DNA of 9,804 nucleotides. It comes from an uncultured Chloroflexota bacterium. GTDB taxonomy: Bacteria; Chloroflexota; Dehalococcoidia; SM23-28-2; RBG-16-64-32. The position numbers were made by a program, and so were the translations under genes. Below are positions 4,815-9,804 of the stretch, one piece after another (the first letter of the stretch is position 1; each line of letters begins with the position of its first letter). The stretch is from positions 1 through 9,804 of the forward strand of contig CAJXNA010000057.1 in the NCBI GenBank assembly GCA_913056415.1, read 5' to 3'. Below the pieces are notes generated by a model. That model did not search any database. It saw only the letters and a list, made by a program, of their open reading frames with translations, and was not told where the DNA came from.

Positions 4815-6227
4815 ATGGTTGTCGAGGCCGGGCGAGCGGAGAAGCTGCCGCCCCACGATATCGAAGCGGAGGAGGCGATCGTCGCCTCCTTGATGGTTGA
4901 CCCCGAAGCGGTCTACAAGATAGCGCCCGTTCTCAAGGCGGATGACTTCTTCCGCGAGAAGAACGCCTGGGCGTTCGAGGCTTGCCTGGCCCTGTGGGAG
5001 CGCAACCAGTCGATCAACCAGATCACCGTCTCCCACGAGCTGGCCCGCCGCGGGCGGCTGGAGGAGATCGGCGGCGCGGCCTACCTTAGCCGGCTGGTCA
5101 CAGACCTGCCAACCTCTGTGGGCGTTGAGCACTACGCGGGGCTCGTCCAGCGCGACTCATCCTACCGCAAGCTGATCACCGCCGCTGGTCACATCGCTCA
5201 GATGGCGTACCAGGCTGGGCCGGACGTCGGAGGCATCCTCGCCCGTGCGGAGACGCTCATCGCGGGCATCCGCCAGGGCGAGTCGATCCGGGACTTCGTT
5301 CACGTCAAGGAGCTGCTGGAAGGCTACCTCTCGACCGCTGACCGCGCCACCGGCGCCGTCGCTTCTGAGGCGCGAGCCATTACCACCGGCTTCATGGACC
5401 TGGATACTCTCCTGGGCGGCCTGAAGCGGATGGACCTGATAGTGGTGGCGGCGCGTCCCAGCGTCGGCAAGACCTCGCTGGCGCTGAACTTCGCCCGCAA
5501 CGCCGCGGCGCGACAGCAGGCGACTGTGGGCGTCTTCTCGGTGGAGATGGCGGCGGAGCAGATCGTCCAGCGGCTGCTGGCGGCGGAGGCGGGTGTGGAC
5601 TCCACGCGGCTTGGCTTCGGCACGCACTCGGACCGCGAGCAGGGGAAGATCATCAACGCCCTGGGCGTACTCTCCGAACTCAACATCTACTTCGACGACA
5701 CGGCGACGCTCACCGTGGCCGAGATGCGGGCCAAGGCCCGGCGTCTGCACCTGGAGCGGGGCCTTGATCTTCTGATCGTCGACCACCTCCAACTGATGCA
5801 TGGCGGCCTGCGCAGCGAGAACCGCGTGCAGGAGGTGAGCCACATCACGCGCTCGCTCAAGGAGCTGGCGCGCGACCTGGACGTGCCGGTTATCGCCTGC
5901 TCCCAGCTCTCGCGCGCGGCGGAAGCCCGGCCCACGCATGTCCCCCAGCTCTCCGACCTGCGCGACTCCGGCAGCATTGAGCAGGACGCGGACGTGGTGA
6001 TGTTCATCTATCGTGAGGAGAAGCACGTCAACCGCGATGAGTGGCAGCGACAACACCCCGACCGGCCCGCCGAGAACTACCCCGCGGGCATCGCTCAGAT
6101 CATCATCGCCAAGCACCGCAACGGGCCCACGGGCACTATCCATCTTCGCTTCCGCGAGAAGATCGCCCGGTTCGAGGACCTGCTGGCGAGGGAGCCCGAG
6201 GAGGGGCAATGGAACGAGGAGGCGTAG
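4815..6227 (+). CDS. dnaB: Replicative DNA helicase DnaB
   Basis: DnaB is the hexameric 5'-3' helicase that unwinds DNA at the replication fork. The N-terminal domain starts with LPPHDIEAEEAIVASLMVDP and covers about residues 10-110. A linker leads to the RecA-like domain from about residue 185. Walker A is ARPSVGKTS (about 213-221) and Walker B is LLIVDHLQLM (about 319-328). Most family members I recall have Tyr where this one has the His of DHLQ. The later motifs ACSQLSRAAEAR, LSDLRDSGSIEQDADVVMFI and AKHRNGPTG (with the arginine finger) are intact. The length of 470 is normal and no intein interrupts it. A GTG at 4812 sits directly before ATG 4815. I prefer the ATG because the AGG at 4808-4810 is then better spaced. 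The next gene starts 19 bases before this one ends. Confidence 0.97.
   Translation: MVVEAGRAEKLPPHDIEAEEAIVASLMVDPEAVYKIAPVLKADDFFREKNAWAFEACLALWERNQSINQITVSHELARRGRLEEIGGAAYLSRLVTDLPTSVGVEHYAGLVQRDSSYRKLITAAGHIAQMAYQAGPDVGGILARAETLIAGIRQGESIRDFVHVKELLEGYLSTADRATGAVASEARAITTGFMDLDTLLGGLKRMDLIVVAARPSVGKTSLALNFARNAAARQQATVGVFSVEMAAEQIVQRLLAAEAGVDSTRLGFGTHSDREQGKIINALGVLSELNIYFDDTATLTVAEMRAKARRLHLERGLDLLIVDHLQLMHGGLRSENRVQEVSHITRSLKELARDLDVPVIACSQLSRAAEARPTHVPQLSDLRDSGSIEQDADVVMFIYREEKHVNRDEWQRQHPDRPAENYPAGIAQIIIAKHRNGPTGTIHLRFREKIARFEDLLAREPEEGQWNEEA
6198..6206 (+). promoter_or_regulatory. Shine-Dalgarno site GAGGAGGGG deciding the DnaD-like start
   Basis: GAGGAGGGG lies inside the end of dnaB, just before ATG 6209. 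It selects that ATG over earlier in-frame codons that would overlap dnaB much further, and implies translational coupling to dnaB. Confidence 0.7.
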
Positions 6228-6955
6228 GCGGGGCGCGCCCGGCTGGCGCCGGCGATGAGTTCGCCGGATTTCCCAGTTCGGCGCGGGCGACGCCGGTGCC
6301 GAACCTGTTCTTCGCGCGGCTGTTGCCGGACATCGAGAGGGCGGAGGAGCTGCTGGTGACGCTCTACATCTTCTACATCCAGGGCCTCCAGCGACGCTCA
6401 CCGTTCTTCGTCACCGGTAGCGAGCTGGCCGCGGACGGCACGCTGGTGCGGGCGCTGGCGAACCTTTGTGGTGAGGGCGGCGAGGCGCTGGGCCGCGGCC
6501 TCGCCCTGGCCGCGGAGCGCGGCTCGCTGTTGCGCGTCGAGGTTAAGGGCGACGGTCGGGCCGAGGAGGCCTACCTGCCGGCCACGCCCTACAATCGCCA
6601 TGTCGCCGAGCGTCTGGCGGGGGCGGAGCTGCGTCTCGACGAGCCGCTGCCGCCAGCGGCGCCTGCCGAGGCCCCGAACATCTTCGCCCTGTACGAGGAG
6701 AACATCGGCGCCATCACCCCCCTCATCGCCGACGAGCTCAAGGACGCCGAGGAGCGCTACCAGCGGCAGTGGATCGAGGCGGCGTTCCGGGAGGCGGTGA
6801 CTCAGAACAAGCGAAGCTGGCGCTACATTGAGGCGATCCTGCGCCGCTATGAAGCGGAGGGCCCTGATTATGAAGAAGCTGGACGAGATCCTGAAGCAGA
6901 CTGGCTTGAGCGCCGCTACGCCCGCGGCAAGCGCGGCGCCGGCCGGCTCCGCTGA
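6209..6955 (+). CDS. DnaD-domain replication initiation protein
   Basis: The protein has 248 residues. About 31-115 (TPVPNLFFARLLPDIERAEE onward) looks like the N-terminal winged-helix domain of DnaD-type proteins. About 158-217 is a clear DnaD C-terminal domain, with IFALYEENIGAITPLIADEL, then WIEAAFREAVTQNKRSW, then RYIEAILRRY. In Firmicutes, DnaD bridges DnaA or PriA to the helicase and its loader at origins and restart sites. Here its place between dnaB and a DnaC-like loader argues for the same job. The first 30 residues are Gly/Ala-rich and probably disordered. The gene overlaps dnaB by 19 bases, and its 3' end overlaps the loader gene by 86 bases. All three should be made from one mRNA. 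Low doubt on the family; the exact role is inferred. Confidence 0.88.
   Translation: MERGGVGGARPAGAGDEFAGFPSSARATPVPNLFFARLLPDIERAEELLVTLYIFYIQGLQRRSPFFVTGSELAADGTLVRALANLCGEGGEALGRGLALAAERGSLLRVEVKGDGRAEEAYLPATPYNRHVAERLAGAELRLDEPLPPAAPAEAPNIFALYEENIGAITPLIADELKDAEERYQRQWIEAAFREAVTQNKRSWRYIEAILRRYEAEGPDYEEAGRDPEADWLERRYARGKRGAGRLR
6856..6861 (+). promoter_or_regulatory. Shine-Dalgarno site GGAGGG deciding the loader start
   Basis: GGAGGG, 8 bases before ATG 6870, supports that start over the ATG at 6828. The protein then begins MKKLDEILKQTG, a plausible amphipathic start, and not the odd Arg/Cys-rich peptide of the longer frame. Confidence 0.65.
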
Positions 6956-8285
6956 CGAGCCGGCAGACGACGTCTGCTCCTCCTGCGGCGGCGCCGGCTT
7001 CGTCCGCAAGAACGTGCGCCTGGGTCACCCCGATTTCGGTAAGGCGTTCCCCTGCCAGTGCACCGAGGACGAGCGCGCCGATCAGCGTCTGGCCCGCCTC
7101 CAGCGCTACAGCAACCTGGGCGCCCTGCTGCGGCTCACCTTCGACGACCTGATGGCGCGCGGACGCAGCCCCAACCAGCAGGACCAGGAGCGGTTCGCGC
7201 GGGCCGTGGCCGACGCCCGCGAGTTCGCGGAGGAGCCTTCCGGCTGGCTTGTGCTCAGCGGCCCCAGCGGCTGCGGCAAGACTCATCTCGCCGCCGCCAT
7301 CGCCAACGCCTGCATCGAAGGCGGCCGCCCGGCGCTGTTCATGGTCGTGCCGGACCTGCTGGATCACCTGCGCGCCGCCTACCGGCCGGACAGCGAGATC
7401 GGCTACGACGAGCTGTTCGAGATGGTGCGTAGCGCGCCCCTGCTTATCCTCGACGACCTGGGGATGCACAGCTCCACCCCCTGGGCGGACGAGAAGCTGT
7501 ACCAGCTTATCAACCATCGCTACCAGGGCCGCATGCCCACAGTGTTCACCACTGCCAAGGAGATCAGCGATCTGGACCCGCGCCTCCAGACCAGGCTGGG
7601 GGATGTGGCGCTTTCCAGATTGCACCGCCTGGAGTCCGGCCCAGCAGGTGGACTCGGCGATCTGGACGCGCTCGACCTTCCGCTGCTGCAGCGGATGACG
7701 TTTAAGACGTTCGACCCGCAGCACCTTGAATCAGACCGTCAAGAACTGAAGCTGATCCAAGACGCCCAGCGGCAGGCCCTGAAGTTTGCGGAGGACCCGA
7801 AGGACTGGCTTGTGTTCGCCGGTAAGGCCGGCCGCGGCAAGACGCGCCTCGCCGCCGCTATCGGCAACTACCGCCGTCAGGCGGACCCGGGAGTGCTGTT
7901 CGTCATCGTGCCTGACCTGCTGGACCGTCTGCGCTCCAGCTTCAACTCCCAGAACCCGAAGGCGTTCGATGATCTGTTCGAGCGGGTGCGGAGCGCTTCG
8001 CTTCTGATCCTGGACGATTTAGGCTCCCAGACCGGCACTGCATGGGCGGAGGAGAAGCTGTTCCAACTCCTGAACTATCGCTACAACGCCTGCCTGCCCA
8101 CGGTCATCACCACGAGTCTCACAGTGAAGGATATGAACGCTCGGCTCGCCTCCCGCCTGACGGACCCCCAAGTCAGCACAGTCCTGAGGATGGGCAGCTT
8201 CGACTTCCTGGGCGGGGAGAGGGAAGGGGAGCGGGGGCAGAGCGGCAAACGGTTCCCTGCCCGCGGCCGCGGGCGGCGGGGCTAG
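6870..8285 (+). CDS. DnaC/IstB-like helicase loader with two AAA+ domains in tandem
   Basis: The protein has 471 residues. An Ala/Pro-rich stretch leads to a zinc-binding motif, C36-C39 with C62 and C64 (CSSCGGAG ... PCQC), as in DnaC/DnaI-type loaders. Two similar AAA+ modules follow. Module 1 has Walker A GPSGCGKTH (131-139), VPDLLDHLRAAY, Walker B LLILDDLG (191-198) and a RLQTRLGD arginine-finger region. Module 2 has Walker A GKAGRGKTR (318-326), VPDLLDRLRSSF, Walker B LLILDDLG (378-385) and RLASRLTDP. A basic Gly/Arg-rich tail (about 448-471) ends the chain. Loaders of this family use ATP to open the DnaB ring and place it on single-stranded DNA; classical DnaC and DnaI carry one AAA+ module of about 250 residues. 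Position behind dnaB and a dnaD-like gene supports the role. Both ATP sites look intact. Confidence 0.88.
   Translation: MKKLDEILKQTGLSAATPAASAAPAGSADEPADDVCSSCGGAGFVRKNVRLGHPDFGKAFPCQCTEDERADQRLARLQRYSNLGALLRLTFDDLMARGRSPNQQDQERFARAVADAREFAEEPSGWLVLSGPSGCGKTHLAAAIANACIEGGRPALFMVVPDLLDHLRAAYRPDSEIGYDELFEMVRSAPLLILDDLGMHSSTPWADEKLYQLINHRYQGRMPTVFTTAKEISDLDPRLQTRLGDVALSRLHRLESGPAGGLGDLDALDLPLLQRMTFKTFDPQHLESDRQELKLIQDAQRQALKFAEDPKDWLVFAGKAGRGKTRLAAAIGNYRRQADPGVLFVIVPDLLDRLRSSFNSQNPKAFDDLFERVRSASLLILDDLGSQTGTAWAEEKLFQLLNYRYNACLPTVITTSLTVKDMNARLASRLTDPQVSTVLRMGSFDFLGGEREGERGQSGKRFPARGRGRRG
8259..8274. repeat. Perfect 16-base GC palindrome near the loader stop
   Basis: GCCCGCGGCCGCGGGC is its own reverse complement and lies 8 bases before the loader stop. 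It sits between two convergent genes that have no intergenic space, so it may help end transcription from the left. A chance palindrome in GC-rich sequence is also possible. Confidence 0.4.
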
Positions 8286-9025
8286 GTATCGAGGAAGTCC
8301 CACTCCGCTCCAAGTACCCATCGCAGAGCCGAGAGCTTGCCGCTCCACATGCCCCACTCAAAGTCGTCCTCGACCGGCCTAATCTTTCCGGGAGGGTAGC
8401 TAGCCCTTACTCTTTCAGCGGCCTCCTTGGCCCCCTGAATGATGTCCGGTGGGGGCAATGGGTCTTCTCCATCTTCGACTCGCGCCATTAATAGTAAGTG
8501 CCGCTCATGCCATACACGGTCGAAGAACTCCTGCTCAGCAACTAGAATCTCGGCCTGAGTACGCACCCCTCCGACCATGAAGCGCTCCAAGAACTCGCGT
8601 TTGTCGCGGGTCAGGCGGTTGAGTTGCGGACGTTCCCAGTACTTGATCCTGAAGGGTGGACGATTGTTCAGCTCGTAGTCACGTAAGTAGTCCTTGGCTG
8701 GGTTCGAGAGGAAGTTAGATGCTATTACGAGGGCGGTGTTAGGACGCTCGGCGCTCGCCCAGGAGAGCAGTCCTTGCAGCTTCTCAGGCGGAACACCTCT
8801 CTTGTGATGTTTGCACTCGATGAACCATGTCTCTAGGTGCTTGCTCCCGTCAACGTCTGTCCGTTCCCACTGAGCTACGATATCGCGACCGCTATCTGCC
8901 GGACTTGAATTAAGGCCGGTGCCCTTGCGCCAGTCAACGTTAACGAAGCCTAGTTCGTGTAGGAGTTCAAAGCAGAACTCCTCGAAATCAGTCTCGTCTA
9001 GACCGTCTAGTTCGAGTTTGCTCAC
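8282..9025 (-). CDS. Mrr-type PD-(D/E)XK endonuclease, orphan restriction-like protein
   Basis: From GTG 9025 the protein has 247 residues. The N-terminal half has the Mrr-like restriction endonuclease fold: a helical FEEFCFELLHELGF segment (about 15-28), GRDIV with Asp 48, and FIECKHHK with Glu 70 and Lys 72, which together complete a D...ExK active site. LVIASNFLSNPAKDYL follows, as in this family's core. The C-terminal half contains DFEWGMWSGKLSALRWVLGA near the end, an ending I recall from other uncharacterised bacterial proteins. Mrr-type enzymes cut modified or foreign DNA; no methylase or specificity gene is nearby. The GTG start is chosen because a TATAAT lies 10 bases upstream, making a leaderless mRNA, and because the longer frame upstream has no family residues. 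It ends tail-to-tail with the loader gene on a shared CTAG. Confidence 0.8.
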   Translation of the reverse strand: MSKLELDGLDETDFEEFCFELLHELGFVNVDWRKGTGLNSSPADSGRDIVAQWERTDVDGSKHLETWFIECKHHKRGVPPEKLQGLLSWASAERPNTALVIASNFLSNPAKDYLRDYELNNRPPFRIKYWERPQLNRLTRDKREFLERFMVGGVRTQAEILVAEQEFFDRVWHERHLLLMARVEDGEDPLPPPDIIQGAKEAAERVRASYPPGKIRPVEDDFEWGMWSGKLSALRWVLGAEWDFLDT

Positions 9026-9035
9026 TTCGTCAGCA

Positions 9036-9041
9036 ATTATA
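9036..9041 (-). promoter_or_regulatory. TATAAT -10 box of the nuclease gene
   Basis: The minus strand reads TATAAT, a perfect -10 hexamer in GC-rich surroundings. Only 10 bases separate it from the GTG at 9025, so the mRNA would be leaderless or nearly so. The matching -35 position (17-base spacer) is 9059-9064. It is a poor -35 on this strand (TGTCAA) because it is occupied by the TTGACA of the opposite promoter. Confidence 0.6.
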
Positions 9042-9058
9042 GACGGCTTCCCGCCCCG

Positions 9059-9087
9059 TTGACACCCGCCCAGCCCAGGCGCACTAT
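9059..9087 (+). promoter_or_regulatory. Promoter TTGACA-17-CACTAT of the PH-like gene
   Basis: A perfect TTGACA (9059-9064) is followed after 17 bases by CACTAT (9082-9087), which keeps the three key bases A2, A5 and T6 of the -10 consensus. Transcription should begin near 9094, about 32 bases before the ATG. Confidence 0.6.
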
Positions 9088-9113
9088 CGGGGCGACGGTG
9101 AGGCCGTAGGACG

Positions 9114-9120
9114 AAAGGGG
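9114..9120 (+). promoter_or_regulatory. Shine-Dalgarno site AAAGGGG for the PH-like gene
   Basis: AAAGGGG ends 5 bases before ATG 9126, in the usual window, and supports that start. Confidence 0.6.
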
Positions 9121-9125
9121 GCACA

Positions 9126-9803
9126 ATGACTGACTCGCACGCAAACAATGAATGGACGCAGCCTGACACGGAGTCTCTCGCAGAAATTACGAAGGCCGTG
9201 GCGGATGATCTCGCTCAAAGCAAGACCAAGGAACAGATCGTGGAGGGGCTTGTTGCCTATGATGGCTGGCCAGCGGAAGTGGCCAACGGATTCGTAGAAC
9301 AGGTCGAGCAGGACATGGCTCGGACTATCGCTGATGCTGACCGATCCATTGGTGTTGACGGAAAGGCTCACACTGCTGCTAGCGCCGAGAGTCGCCATGA
9401 TAAGGCAACCATTCGCGTGGACTACCCCTACGGTGGGACGTTAACCCTATCTGAAAACAAGCTCGTTTGGAGACGGAGCCGGTGGCCCTCAATATGGCCT
9501 AAGGGGGGATTGTCGGATTATGGCAGGGAGAAGCCCCCCGATCTACTTGAAATACCGGTGGACAAAGCCGCGTTTGTCTTAGGGCCGCGTCGCGGAATCT
9601 CCTTGACCAGCATTATCTTTTCCCTCGGTATGGCATTTGTCTATGACGCGCTTTCAGGTGGAACACGCAGAACCATCGAAGTAACCTTCGGCCTTGGTCA
9701 CTACTTTTTCAGCGTGAGGAATGAGAGTGAGTGGCTTGAAGATATCGCGAGGGCCAAGAGCATCCTCCATACGCAGAGGAGCCCCAAGAGCCCGACCGGC
9801 TAG
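9126..9803 (+). CDS. Uncharacterised protein: helical N-terminal domain plus PH/GRAM-like domain
   Basis: The 225-residue protein is complete and soluble apart from one mildly hydrophobic stretch (SIIFSLGMAFVYDAL, about 161-175). I do not recognise it by name. Residues about 18-66 form a helical unit with KTKEQIVEGLVAYDGWPAEVANGFVEQ. This resembles a small K-x-x-E-I-V-x-x-L-V...GWP-x-x-x-A pattern found at the ends of many bacterial membrane and sensor proteins. Residues about 96-215 have the rhythm of a PH/GRAM-like beta fold: GGTLTLSENKLVWRR, then LLEIPVDKAAFVLGP, then TIEVTFGLGHYFFSV, with a final helix SEWLEDIARAKSIL. Such folds bind lipids or peptides. The gene is less GC-rich than its left neighbours and is divergent from the nuclease gene, which suggests a joint insertion. 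A defence role is possible but unsupported by its own sequence. Confidence 0.6.
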   Translation: MTDSHANNEWTQPDTESLAEITKAVADDLAQSKTKEQIVEGLVAYDGWPAEVANGFVEQVEQDMARTIADADRSIGVDGKAHTAASAESRHDKATIRVDYPYGGTLTLSENKLVWRRSRWPSIWPKGGLSDYGREKPPDLLEIPVDKAAFVLGPRRGISLTSIIFSLGMAFVYDALSGGTRRTIEVTFGLGHYFFSVRNESEWLEDIARAKSILHTQRSPKSPTG

Positions 9804-9804
9804 G

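Noticed and set aside
6041..6208. Upstream extension of the DnaD-like frame inside dnaB
   Set aside because: It is an out-of-frame reading of dnaB; the strong Shine-Dalgarno site marks ATG 6209 as the start.
4815..6227. Intein in DnaB, a common site for them
   Set aside because: The helicase motifs are contiguous and the length is normal.
5157..6401. Long minus-strand frame (414 codons) opposite dnaB
   Set aside because: It is the shadow of a highly GC-biased gene; it has no recognisable domain, and dnaB on the plus strand is certain.
6738..7724. Minus-strand frame of 328 codons opposite the loader
   Set aside because: Antisense shadow without domains; it would overlap two well-supported genes.
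9026..9169. N-terminal extension of the nuclease frame to ATG 9169
   Set aside because: The extra 48 residues are Pro/Arg/Gly-rich with no family match, would overlap the divergent gene, and cross the TATAAT promoter that predicts the GTG start.

Overview
The window is GC-rich bacterial chromosome. The most likely source is a Chloroflexota genome close to Dehalococcoidia. This is inferred from three things: tandem DUF4389-type membrane genes, a DnaD-domain protein next to a DnaC-like loader directly behind dnaB, and codons very rich in G+C. No rRNA gene or other direct taxonomic marker is present, so the assignment is provisional.

Layout. Bases 2-169 hold the 3' end of a small membrane protein (DUF4282-like). 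Two DUF4389-type membrane protein genes follow (220-531 and 583-1254), with a short leftover of a third copy in front of them. A nearly leaderless purL (1314-3551) encodes the large subunit-type FGAM synthase of purine synthesis. A regulatory gap of about 210 bases follows, with a hairpin, a clear sigma70-type promoter (TTGACG, 17 bases, TAAACT) and two DnaA-box-like sites just downstream of the predicted transcription start. This promoter appears to drive a four-gene block, rplI - dnaB - dnaD-like - dnaC-like (3763-8285), whose last three genes overlap or nearly overlap. The block carries one ribosomal protein with a long acidic repeat tail, the replicative helicase, and the two proteins most likely to load it.

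The loader block meets a minus-strand gene (8282-9025) encoding an Mrr-type PD-(D/E)XK nuclease, with the two stop codons sharing one CTAG. The nuclease gene is divergent from a gene of unknown function (9126-9803) that looks like a helical domain joined to a PH/GRAM-like domain. Their two promoters overlap exactly at the -35 position. This right-hand 1.5 kb is visibly less GC-rich than the rest and looks like a small accessory insertion beside housekeeping genes.

The most notable points are: a helicase loader built from two complete AAA+ modules in one chain, behind a DnaD-like protein; DnaA boxes in the leader of the helicase-loading operon, suggesting DnaA feedback on helicase supply; ribosomal protein L9 more than doubled in length by recent acidic repeats; and the mutually exclusive divergent promoters of the nuclease pair. 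No RNA genes, insertion sequences or CRISPR arrays were seen.
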